Shown here one piece after another: positions 46,625-57,579 of a stretch of 64,000 bases of DNA. Origin of the DNA: Drosophila miranda (taxonomy: Eukaryota > Arthropoda > Insecta > Diptera > Drosophilidae); NCBI RefSeq assembly GCF_003369915.1, contig NC_046673.1:6308001-6372000 (forward strand), written 5' to 3'. Each line of letters starts with the position of its first letter. Position 1 is the first letter of the stretch. The notes under the pieces were generated by a model. It had not been told where the DNA came from and made no database searches. It saw nothing but the letters and a program-made list of their open reading frames with translations. The position numbers were made by a program, and so were the translations under genes.

Positions 46625-47037
46625 CCGATGAATTCCAACTTCACATTTAATATGCTTGGTTGGATAATGGGCTAATGGGGTGGTTCTCGACATTGTGATC
46701 GTTGTTTACATACATCTTAATCATAATATCATTTAAAGCAACTCTCCCTCTCGTTTGGCACTCTCTCTCTTATTTACTTAATACTTTATACGAGTATACT
46801 ATGTACATATTCGCTTATGTATGTATTCTTTGGTTATTTTTAATTTTCTTATGGTCTGTAGGAGAAACATTTTTTTTATGAATAATATACGAGATAACAT
46901 TTAAAATCAAACACCGGATGCAGGGCTCATGCTCAGGCATATGCTTTATGTGATGACTCATTCAATCCTCTACTCCCATTCTTCCTATACTTCCTATGAT
47001 GATGATATATGTATTACGTAGTGATGGGAGCCCATGA
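46625..47037. other. 3' ends of Zw and et (convergent)
   Basis: A 413-base gap between convergent genes. It is AT-rich and holds both 3' UTRs. No repeat or gene is recognised. Confidence 0.5.
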
Positions 47038-49630
47038 TTATCTGAAAGGCGGAGGCATTACGTATCCATTACCGTTGGTACTTTTATTCAATTCAATTTG
47101 CACATATCCAGGGTTGGATTTTGGCAAAAGCTTCCCGCTGTCGCTCGCACTCCCACTCCCGCTCTTGCTTGCTCTCGCTAACATGCCCACGTAGCCGTCA
47201 GGAGTAGTCCTTATGTCTGAAACAGTCTCAATCTGATTCGGTACCGTCGGTGGAGTGATGCCATATTTGGCATTTTGTATCGTACCCATTCTGCCGGGTA
47301 TCGTCTTTATTAATGTGTTTTCATTTCTAGACTCGGTGGGAAGCATAATATCCAGATCTGGGTTCGGGTTTTTCCCATCTCTTACCATATCAGCCATTCT
47401 GCCTATAAGTGCATTCCAAGGTTTTACAGTAACAGGAATTGGCCTGCAGTATTCCTTAGGATCTTCTATGACCGCAAGTTCAATCCCAGAACTTGGCTCC
47501 GTTGGGATCTTAGCGTTCACAGGAGGGTCTTGGGTTGCGTCTTTGGTGTCATCTTTGTTATAATTCTCTACCGCACTACCTTTTACCATTCTACCAGGCT
47601 TTTTTAATGTATTTTCAATTCCAGATTCGGTAGGACACAGAGCTTTCAGATCTGAAATCGGTTTTGTCCCATTTTTTAAGGTATCAGGCATTGTAAGGCC
47701 TGTAAGTTCATTCGAAGGTTTAACAGTAACAGGAATAGGTTTGATGCATTCTTTGGGATCTTTTATGACTACAAGTTCAATCCCAGAATTCGTCTCTTTA
47801 GGGATTTTATGGTTTACAGGGTGACCTTGGGTTGGGACTTTGGTGACATCTTTCTCATCATGTTCCACACCCGTTACACCGCGCTGTCCTTCGTATACGC
47901 CATTTGGGATTTCAATTTCAATACCTGAACATCTATGGAGCTTTCGGTAAGAGATGAAGATTAGGCAGAGCACGATCAGGGCGACAATGCCCTCCAGGTA
48001 CCGGCTCTTGGCCACTTCAACCTCTGTGGGCAGTCCCACCCTTAACCATCTCATACCGCCGCTAAATGTGTGCCCGTATGTGGCCGCTACGCCTAAATTA
48101 ATCAACTCCATCGATCTATTGAAGTGGTGCTCTTGCCGGGAAGCACCGTCCAGCTCCAGCAGTTCAATGTCTTGGGAGTCGTCGCAAATCTTTTGTGTAT
48201 CGTTGACGGGGGAGCACCAGTAGACGGTGTAATGCAGAAGGCCAGAGCTCCTCTCCGGCGCCGTCCAGCTCAGGGTGTTTGTGGCCTTGTCGTATTTTAA
48301 TGCTGTCGGCTGTCGCTCCTTTGCGTTGTCTTGGACTGGCACATATAGATCGCTGCAGTTCAACGACCGTCCCTCGGAGTTTTCACTGCATACGGATATA
48401 GTGGAGTCGGTAGAGCCGTCCCAGTGGGGGAACATGGCAAAGTTCCGGCCGACGTGAGTCACATGCTTTCTGGAAGAACTATTTGGATAGATCATGAGCA
48501 ATGGGTGGCAGACCAAAAATTAAAGCTTACCCGTCGGTGGTTGCGAGACTGTACGTTAGATTGGGTCCGTTGTGCTCCAGCGGCTTCAGCTGCTCCCAGA
48601 AGATGTACAACCCCTTGGACCTGGGATCGAAGAAGAACCCATTCGGCAGGAGTCGTGGCGGCCGGCTGGGTTTTGATTTTGGTACCCAGAACTGGCGCGT
48701 AATTGTTTCACTCCAAGGCGCCTCTGGCAGGTTAAAGCGGCGTCGCAAGCGAAGCTCAAACTGCTGGTTCGGATAGGGCGGCGTTTTCAGGCAAAACATT
48801 TCACACCGTGTGCCAGAGTAGCGCACTTCGTAAGGGGGATTTTCGATCTCGGTGATCTCATCGTTCAGGGGAATCACCCGCACATGCCAGTCAATTGACC
48901 CGCTTTGGTGGTAGTGCTCAGACCAGACGGAATTCTGCCAGATCAAGCAACTCTGATTGTCAAACGGGGTCAGAGGCTGCTTTTTATTGGGCCAATCCAG
49001 GACCAGCACCTGGGCTTGCGTCCGATTGAAAAGCTGCGTCTGGTTGCCGACTGAATCTCTCATGTTCAAAGTGTAGCTGTGACTCGTTTCAAATTTTGTC
49101 GTTGGGGTCAGGCCCGGGTCAATCCTGCACAGTATCTGGGTGGAGTTGTGCGGGTAATCCGTGCACTGGACTGGCGGCAGTTCATTGTCCCTCAGATACA
49201 AGAAATCCTCTTCAAGCTGGTAGCCATTCGGCTTGCTGAAGCTGCAGCTTGTCATCATTGCGGAATCGTATAAATCCATGCGGCACTCAAAGTCCTCAAC
49301 CTGCAGTCGTGCCCCCACACGAACATACAGCGCCTCGAGGGTCTTCCCATCCCACATGCACTCGTAATGCCAATTGCCAACTGTTGCATTATCCACCCTT
49401 TCCACGACCGTTGTGGTAGTCTCCATTCTGTTGCTGGCTCGATTGCCAGGGGGGGCCACCTTGATTTTAATATGCTCAGGGCTCACCGATTCGTCATCCC
49501 AGCTGCAGGTGACATTGAACGAGTCGCCGGCGCGTATTTCTTCCCGGGACACTGTTAGCGAGGCCAGGTTCAGCTGGCAGTTTAGGCTGAGCCCCAGCAC
49601 CGCCAAGTATGGCCGCCAACTCCAATGCAT
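47038..49630 (-). CDS. et: Eye transformer / latran, short type-I cytokine receptor related to dome
   Basis: Two exons, 49630-48531 and 48469-47038, joined over a 61-base intron (donor GG|GTAAGC, acceptor TTCTTCCAG|A) give 843 residues. A signal peptide starts at Met 49630 (MHWSWRPYLAVLGLSL); in-frame upstream Met codons exist to 49771 but would bury it. The extracellular part parallels dome exon by exon: an N-terminal Cys-rich domain, a cytokine-binding module with paired Cys and N-glycosylation sites, and a fibronectin-III domain ending SGGMRWLRV (dome: NTGMRWLICS). The chain then goes straight to a transmembrane helix (~525-541, GIVALIVLCLIFIS), so dome's last two fibronectin domains are missing. 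The ~300-residue tail contains a tandem duplication. In D. melanogaster et forms complexes with Dome and lowers JAK/STAT signalling. Adjacent to and colinear with dome, it is its tandem paralogue. Confidence 0.9.
47335..47880 (-). repeat. Tandem duplication in the et cytoplasmic tail
   Basis: Two in-frame units ~296 bases apart (about 47335-47580 and 47630-47880) encode matching peptides: SGIELVVIKDPKECIKPIPV and SGIELAVIEDPKEYCRPIPV, each followed by TVKP and, later, PTES..ENTL. The divergence shows the duplication is not very recent. Confidence 0.85.
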
Positions 49631-50152
49631 TTTTTTCTTTTCTTTGTAGACTTGTTTCGTTTTTGTCATACCGACTTGCGATAAGACGCACGCGGTTATA
49701 GTGGATGCTGCTTGCCGGCTCCAGGGGATTGAATGTTGATTCGTTATCAGCTTTTCCGTCTCTTCATCCAAACTGTTTTTATGAAAAACAATAAATGAAT
49801 TTAAAATTCTGAGAATTTAGGGGTCACAAATGGGGACCCAATGATCCATTGAACCGCGCCTCATCCTCCGTTTGTTTAGTTGCGTTCAGATAAAACGGTT
49901 TTTTTTCCTTTTCGATATGCCGATAAATTACAATAACATCGATAAGCGCACCATAATATGGCTCTTTATTTGATCAAATTTAATTTGGTTTAGTAGTTTT
50001 TCACTTACCATTTTGATAGGATAGGTTGTAAATTATTTGCTCAATAAACACTTTGCACACGCAAAAGCAAAGCGGTGTCACTCACTGGGATTAACAAACC
50101 CAACAAGGCCGGTATCGATCATCGAACAAGACACTCACTTCACTGAGACATT

Positions 50153-50160
50153 TATCGATA
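50153..50160. promoter_or_regulatory. DRE (TATCGATA) upstream of et
   Basis: Exact TATCGATA ~520 bases 5' of the et start codon, with two partial sites nearby. It may serve et or an unannotated leader. Confidence 0.5.
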
Positions 50161-51261
50161 GTTGGCTCTCGATCAACTATCGCAAGAGAAACGTCTTAAA
50201 GCTGTATGACATTAGACGTTGCTAAATGACTACTTAAGAAGCTTAAGCAGTCACAATATAGGAAAAGCATACAGTGAGAGCTTTCCAGTTAAGGTGAGAG
50301 AAGCGATTATTGTTTGTTTGTTTCCATTTTCAGAGCCAATTTTGCTGTCTTGCTGCCTATGTGTGCTGTATAACATTATAAAACACTATTTAAATTTCGT
50401 AAAACGACAAAGAATAACACAAAGAAGATGTAAACCACTCACAAAATGTTAAGCATATTATTTGAACAGAAGAAAAATGATATGGCAGCATTTCTATTAG
50501 TCCAAAACAATAATAATAAGGACAAAAAACAAGAGAAAGTTGGTCCTCAAAATGGCTTCTATAAATTGACTAAAAAGAATTATTTTCAGGCTTCACATAC
50601 AAACTGGGGATAGAAATTGTGCGACGGCTCAGTTTCACATAATTTTGGAGAAAGTGCGGTGTTTTATTCGACTGCGTCCCGCCAGAAAGCAGAACAGTAA
50701 AAGTTCAAATGCTGCGCGACGCTTACCAGCACTGATTTACCGATGTCTGTCATGCTATCTCTCGCAGAAAGTTTAGCAAAGTCTTATGTCGTACAGCTAT
50801 TAACGTAGTGGAATGAAGACGCAGGGTTGCAATGTGGTGCGAGTGTATGTTATGCTTAAAATTATAGTTTTCTTTTTGTATATTTAGTTTATAATATATA
50901 TATATCATATATTCTTGATCTGCTTGACGCGGGCTAAGAGCTAAGTAGGTAAGTGTACAAATACAATATAAAAAAATACTACAGCATTAAAAATACTTGT
51001 TGTGCCTCACACGCTCGCTCGCATCGCAAAGAAAAATAAATTATAAAGAAACGTTGTCGTTCTTTTTGCTCCAATTTGGGATGAATGGCATTATTACTAT
51101 ACAAAGCTGCCCGACAAAAGTCTGTGGTGAATCGATGTGCTTATGCGGGGATGGTCAGGATGATGGATGAATGGAATATGGATGGATTGATGCGTAGATG
51201 CCGATGTCGTGAGTATGGGTGTGGACTAAAGTTGTTATTGCTTGCATTTCCATGCAACATT

Positions 51262-51281
51262 AACTCTCTCTCTCTCTCTAA

Positions 51282-51312
<31 letters not shown>
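51262..51312. repeat. (CT)n microsatellite
   Basis: A run of tctctctc interrupted by single A bases, in the dome 3' UTR ~35 bases beyond the stop codon. Such GAGA-type tracts (on the dome strand) can bind GAF, but there is no evidence for a role here. Confidence 0.85.
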
Positions 51313-51318
<6 letters not shown>

Positions 51319-51345
51319 CCCAACTTCATCTCCCGGCAATTCTCC

Positions 51346-54300
51346 CTAGAGAACGTGTCTGTTGTGGGCCAGGGCATTCAGATCATGGGGCGTCACATAG
51401 CCATTGATCTGCGGCTTCACTCGCGGGCCCGTCGTAGCCCCAGCCGCAGCTCCTCCGCTCGGTTGTGCGGATGTGTGCATGCCAATGGCCTGTGGTAACG
51501 CCTGAGGCTTCATCAGGCCGGTGCGCTGCAACTGCTCCATGGTCGTATAGCCGGTGTCAACGTTCAGCTTGGGCGCTGCTGATGGACTTATGGCAGGCAA
51601 GAACGCCTGTGGCTGCATCATTCCGGTGCGCTGCAGCTGCTCCATGGTCGTATAACCGGTGTCAACGTTAAGCTTAGGTGCTGCTGCTGATGCACTTATG
51701 GCTGGCAGATAAGTCGGTGAAGCGGCTGCTGCAGTGGGAGCAGTATTCAGGGGCTGCAGCTTATGCAAGTCGGACGCTGCTTGCATCGAGTTTTCCGCAT
51801 TGAGCAGATGCTCTGGCACAAAGAAGGCGGCTGCATCGGGCGTTGGCGCAACACGGGGCCCACCGTTTGGGTCCATCTGTGGCTGCGACTTCAGAATGTT
51901 CACCGGCACATACCCATTCAGGGGCATCCGGGCCATGGACAGTGGCACCGACATTGGCTGCGTGGATGTTGCTGCGGTAGGAACATTGGGACCTGGCAAG
52001 GTATTGGCATTGGACGAAGGCCAACTCTTCATTTGGGTGGGCTTGATGTAGCCACTTGACTGGTGGTTCGCCTGCAGCTCCTGCATGCTGCTCCGCTGCT
52101 GCTCCCTTTCTATGTCTCTGTCCCTCTCAATCGCGCTCTCCCTATCGTTCTGAACGAGTAGTCCGTGGCGCATGGACACATAACTAGTGGGTGGGGCGGG
52201 GCTGCTGTTCATGGCGGTCATGGTGTTCATGGTGGTCATGGGATTCATGCCTACTATTTCCGGTTGGTCGTCGTAGCGGTCGTCGCGATCCGTGCACCCT
52301 CCACTGCTGGAAGTGTTTCGCAGAAGCAATTTGGAGCTCTCGCTGCCGCAGCTGCTGAAGTCGTGTGGCATGTCCTGTTGCGTGTACTGCGGGGAATCGT
52401 CTACCCGTGTACAGATGATGCCACCGCTGGAGGCCATATCGGGGCCCATGCCCAGTCCCAGGCCCCCCATATCCTTCGGTTTCTTCAGCGTCTCCAAAAT
52501 GCCCTGCGGCAGCACCAGATCGATGTCCGACATCTTTCGGTACTTCTTGTACACCGTGTAGAAGATGACGCCCAGCACTAGGATGGCCAACGACACCTCG
52601 ATCGTCTGGTACATGGCCTTCACGCTGTGGATTTCCGGCGTGCAAATGAATCCGTACGTTCCCCACTCGGATCTGTGCAGGCGGTAACCGGTGGCATTGC
52701 TGCTGTATGTCTCGAATGCGATACGATCCTCCTCCCCGAGTCCGTCCAGGTGCACCTCGCAGCTCTTAGCCGATACCGCCGGTCGTTCTCCATTGGCATC
52801 CTCTTGGAGGTCGCCTGTGTGGAGCAGCCGCTCTACGTTGATTGCGCGCACCGCCAGCTGGAAGGGATTGTGGCTGGTGCATCGCGGTGTGGCCATCACA
52901 TGCGAGCGGTTCTGACCGGGGAGTATGTAGCTGACCAGGCAGCTGGAATTGTTGTCGCGCAGGGAGATCTCGTAGTAGTCCACAAGTCCGGCCGGCTGCC
53001 TCGGCGCCTTCCAGTCCAGTCTTGAGCTCTGATCCTTGTTGTTCGTCACCAGCAGCGTCGGTGGCGAGGGAACTGCAAATTAATGGAGACAATGAGACAC
53101 ACTCACACCCTCGCCTCGTCTATCTACTCACCTCCAATGGCCGTACGGAAGCGGATGACATTGCTGGGCTCCGATGGATACAATGTTCTCGCCCGGATGC
53201 TCACCTCGTAGTCGGTATAGGCGGTTAGATTGCCCAGCTCGAAGGAGATGAGCTTCTCCTTGTCCACCAGCTCGTCGGCCGAGGCCGGAAGCTTGAAGTA
53301 GTCCGTCGTGTTGTCGTGATGGAAGATACCCTCGTAGGCACGCACAACGCCGTTGGCCTTCAGGGGCGGCTTCCAGGCCAGTTGGGCACTTAAATTGGTC
53401 ACGTTGTGGAGCTGCAGTTCACGCGGCTGGCTGGGGGCCGCCTCTCCGGTGCGCTTGATCAGCTCGTCGCTGTATTTGCTGGCCCGCGTCTCGGACTTCA
53501 TCAGCATCTTGACGCTGTAGTCGGTGTAGGGGACTAGGTCGCGGATAACATACTGCTTGGCATCGCGATCCTCGATCGCCTCCGTGGTGCAGTTGTCCGG
53601 CTTGCCGGCCGATCTCTGGCAGTAGGTGAGATTGTAGCCGGTAAGAATCACGGGGCAGACGCGCTCTGTACTCCATTTAACCGTCAGAGTTGAGTTGCTC
53701 GACGCATCGATTGTCGGCTCCATCTTTGCCAGGTCGTCCTTCTTGTCGCTGCTGCAGATCAGCCACCGCATGCCAGTGTTGTGATGCCGATAGTTTGCCG
53801 AGACCGCCATGTGGAGGGACGGCGGCTGGTCCTTAGTCGTCGTGAACTGGCGCTGCCTACTGTCCACCTTCTCGAAACGTATGGAGCCGGCGCACTCGGA
53901 CTGCAAGGCCGGCTTCGCCACGCACCAGAACACGGTGTAGTTCGTCAGCTCGAACACATCCAAGGGCGACTCCCAGCTGACCGTGTAGCTCTTGTTGTTC
54001 GGATGATACACGCTCCGGATATTCTTGGGCACACGCTCGTTGATGTCCGCATTGCTGATGGGGCCGATGGACATGTGGGTGGCGTTCACCGAGGCATTCA
54101 CGCTGTTGCTGCTCCGTATGAGGATGTCGTGGTTGGCATTATTGTTCCAGTGCTCGATTAGGGCTGAATTTGATTCCACTTTGATCACTGAGGGATCGCT
54201 ATAAAGAAAGACGAGTCATAAGTAAATAATCAACCAAACTCTCTTCCTCTCCTCCTTTTTGATCGTGACATTCCTATTCCACTTTTAGTCCTAATCCTTG

Positions 54301-55067
54301 GCCAAGAAGTCCAGGGACTAGGCACTTTCTTAAACATGTTTTCTTCGAAATCAACTCCTCGCACAAGACAACAACACATGTAGGTACGTCTGTGGCTTTT
54401 GAAATGAGATTTCCAGGAACATTGGATTCGTTGGAAAAATCTTCAACTTTGATGCCAGCCAGCCAGCCAGCCCCACACGTTCCACGAATCGGCACACCAC
54501 ACGCACAGAAAGGAGGAGGCCAGGCCCCACAATGTCTATTAATTAGCATTCATCAATGGCACTGTGATTATGATAACGCCATTACTACGAACTCGAATCG
54601 ATATGGAATGGCTTCTACCATGTTTCGGTGCCTTCCCGCATCTGTTTCTTTACGGCGGCGTCGGCGGCTCCCGACTTCCAGAAAATCGAATGTAAGCCGA
54701 ACCGAACCGGAGAGAGATACCGCGAAATGGCTCTGAAGCAATAAAAGCTCTTTTCTGTATAAATATACATACACATATGTACATATGTACAATATGCACA
54801 TGCACACTTACATATATGTATGTATGTGCAAGAGTTGTGTGGAATTCTGATGATTTGTTTCCTCCTATTTCTGTTTTGGGGCATTCCTGTTAAAAAAAAA
54901 AAAAAAAAAAACAAAAAGCATCTCTCGTCTCCTCCTTATTCTCCTTCCCCCGCGCACCAGCCAATTCTACCTCTTCACACCGCTCGCTCTTCTTTACCAT
55001 AAATGAACGTGTTTTTTTCGCTATTGCGTGTGTGTGTGTGCCTGCCTGTATCACTCTCTGTTTGTTC

Positions 55068-55098
<31 letters not shown>

Positions 55099-56606
55099 TG
55101 TATCTCTGTGTGTGTAGCACTTTCAACGAAATTTTAAAAATAAACATTTTCTCTAGAATCACTATACTAGTACCATATGTACAATCGTATGGACCTCTGG
55201 CCACGGCCAATGTACCAATGGATGTGTTTTTTTTTCTGGTATTGTTTTTGTTGTAGTTTTTGTATAAATACTACGCCGTATGGCAGACTATTCAAAGAAA
55301 CAATCACTTGCTGTGACACTTTCAAAATGAATTACTGAGGAATCCCCTATCCAGCGCATTCCCCATCGCTCCCTTAAGGCCAAGATCTAATCAGATCTGT
55401 GTGACAATTTGATTGATTGATGATTGATGATTCATATTCATATACTCACACCAAGCTTCCATTCACACGATACTCGCTGATAATGTACTTGAAGTCGTCG
55501 CCATTCAGCTCGTGCGGTGCGAGCGGCTCCCAGTAGAAGCGCATCATGGTCTCGGACGAGTAGACGTAGAAGCTGCCGTCGGTGACGCGGGGCGGACGAC
55601 GGGGTCGCTCTGGGCCGGTGACAAAATTGTAGACCAACGGCTCGCTCCACATGGTGTTGTTCTGGTTGCCGCGCACGCGCACCCGCAGCGTATAGTCGTA
55701 GCCGGCATAGGGGAGCTCGGTGAGGCACAGAGTGTCCTTGATGGAGGAGGAATTGTTGCGCCAGTTGTTGCGCTGTAGGGTGGTTAAGTTGGCGGGCGTG
55801 ACTTGCACCTGCCAGGTGAGGCCGCGCGGATAGTTGGTGCGCCGCGGCATCTCCCAGGATAGGCAGATGGAGCTCTCGGTGCGATTCACCACGGTCAAAT
55901 TCTGACCGGGTCGCGAGGGGACTGTCCGCTCAAAATGGTTCACCTCGATGATCTGTTTCTCCTGGCCCAGCGTGTTCCTAATGTCCAGGTGGAAGTAGTA
56001 TATCTTTGTGAACTTCTGGTAGGATTCATCGGTGATGTTGCAGGTGACCACCGGAGCGGCATCAAAGTTACAGTCCACCGGGTACATGTAGCGGGAGTCC
56101 TTTTGGTAGACGGTGAAGCTGACATTGTACTTGGTGATGATTTTGTTCTGCGGCTTCGTGAAGTTGCACAGCATGTAATTGAAGTCATAGCCCACGCAGC
56201 TAAAGTCCTCGATGAGCAGGGGCCGGGTGCCCACGTACACCTTCGATGTGTTAATCACGTAAATGCCGCACATGCACCGGTACTCATCCTCCTGCTCCAC
56301 GGCTTCGCGAGCGCTGAATATGATGGTCGTGTTGTTTACGATGCGGATGTCCGGCGATCGGCGGTACTCTTGCATCTTGCTCTTGAAGTACAGCTGGTCC
56401 ACCGTACACGATTCGGCGGTGTTTGTCTCCCGGAAGTAGGTCTCGTTGATGGTGCAGCTGATGTTGAAGTCGGCACCGATTAGCTGCTCGACCTTGTCGG
56501 GATAGAGCCAGCCTGGCTCCACGGTGGCCACCGCTTGATGGAAGACGGTCGCGAGCAGGGCCAGCAGTTCGAGGACCTGCTGCATAATGGACCGACTCGA
56601 GTGCAT
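51346..56606 (-). CDS. dome: Domeless, JAK/STAT cytokine receptor
   Basis: Three exons, 56606-55450, 54198-53132 and 53072-51346, splice in phase to 1316 residues, close to D. melanogaster Dome. Residues ~8-27 form the signal peptide (VLELLALLATVFHQAVA). The cytokine-binding module lies in exon 1 with paired Cys and many NxT/S sites. Further fibronectin-III domains are in exons 2-3 (TNYTVFWC; YNLTYCQR; LSAQLAWKPP; SRLDWKAP). One membrane helix lies at ~898-916 (IEVSLAILVLGVIFYTVY), then a ~400-residue tail. Dome binds Unpaired ligands, and its tail carries Hopscotch (JAK) and Stat92E. The tail has tyrosines in GYxxxxxL contexts (GYIKPTQ, GYVPVNIL, GYTTMEQL twice, GYVTPHDL). The GYTTMEQL unit is part of a ~30-residue tandem duplication. 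The gene is divergent from Ubqn. Confidence 0.95.
51505..51710 (-). repeat. Tandem duplication carrying GYTTMEQL in the dome tail
   Basis: Two adjacent units (about 51600-51710 and 51505-51600) both encode PAIS-S-AAPKLNVDTGYTT followed by MEQLQRTG. The second differs at a few silent and replacement sites, so the duplication is old enough to have diverged slightly. Confidence 0.85.
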
Positions 56607-57160
56607 TTCGAAGATGGATTTTCCCAGCTATAAGCAGCGATTCGGGTTTTTGTTTGGAATGGGCCAACAACACACAAATACTGGCGCACCAGCACCGACA
56701 CCGACACCGACAGCAACACCGACACAGGCAATGGCACCGACACTCACACTCACACACACGCGCGCGCGAAGAGCGAGTGGCCCTCCTCTCACACACACCT
56801 TTCTGCCACTGGTAGGGGCACTTGTTGGCTTTGTATTGGTGTGTGGTTCTCGGAAACGTTTATGTGATGAGAATTCCTGGAAAGGCCTTTATGGCATTTC
56901 GATATGGCCTTTTCACCAATCTACTCAAAGGTCTATCTATTTTCACGATCTAACCCGCTAATAGTTATTTTATGCAATATTGGGGAAACTTTCAATTATT
57001 GTTTATTGCACTGGTTACAAAAAAAACGGTACACAACGATCTCTCTCCTGTTCGGTCGCGCTGCGCTGTCGTTGTCGTTTTGGCTACCTAGGCACTTGCA
57101 TATCGAGAATCGATACACGATACGCAAGTAAACACAACCTCAGGTCAGGTGTAGCGTGTA

Positions 57161-57171
57161 CGGTCACACTG
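57161..57171. promoter_or_regulatory. Motif 1 (M1BP-type) core promoter site
   Basis: cGGTCACACTg matches the Drosophila Motif 1 consensus YGGTCACACTR exactly, between the divergent starts of dome and Ubqn. It is typical of housekeeping promoters, so Ubqn is the likelier target. Confidence 0.7.
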
Positions 57172-57335
57172 TGCATACCTGCACAATTTATTTTTGAATG
57201 CGAGGTTGTAACAAAGAAAATGTGATTTTAATGAGAACATAATTTTTTCATATACCGTGCAAAGGTTAAATGAACCGCTTAAAAAAATTTTCGCTACTCA
57301 ACATCAATAATTTGATATAATAAAATATCGATGTA

Positions 57336-57343
57336 TATCGATA
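57336..57343. promoter_or_regulatory. DRE (TATCGATA) upstream of Ubqn
   Basis: Exact TATCGATA, ~240 bases 5' of the Ubqn start codon, accompanied by further ATCGAT-like words (57328, 57349). Together with Motif 1 it marks a housekeeping-type promoter. Confidence 0.65.
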
Positions 57344-57579
57344 CACTATCGACAACTCTGGCGTGTATGAATGACATTTTATATTGTTGTGTGTGTGTGT
57401 GCCTGTGTAAGATAGTGACGAATTACTTTTCATCAAATGGAAAATAATTTACTTTGAAAACACGTATAAATATTTTACAGCAATTCAAATTGATAGTCAC
57501 TACTATAATTTCATTTCGCAAAATAAATAAGCGTCCGTACACATCTCAAACGAGAGCAATAGCTTACTGCACAATCGAA

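Larger units (their letters stand above)
49631..51345. other. Intergenic region between et and dome
   Basis: et promoter side, with a DRE at 50153-50160 and related ATCGATA words near 49935 and 50113. Then AT-rich DNA holding the dome 3' UTR, ending in a (CT)n run at 51260-51312. No additional gene. Confidence 0.55.
56607..57579. other. Divergent promoter region of dome and Ubqn
   Basis: A 973-base intergenic region. It holds a CACACA/CGCGCG-rich dome leader (56690-56790), a Motif 1 site and a DRE. No other gene. Confidence 0.6.

Noticed and set aside
55935-56483. 182-codon frame antisense to dome
   Set aside because: Shadow of the GC-rich dome exon 1; no independent support.
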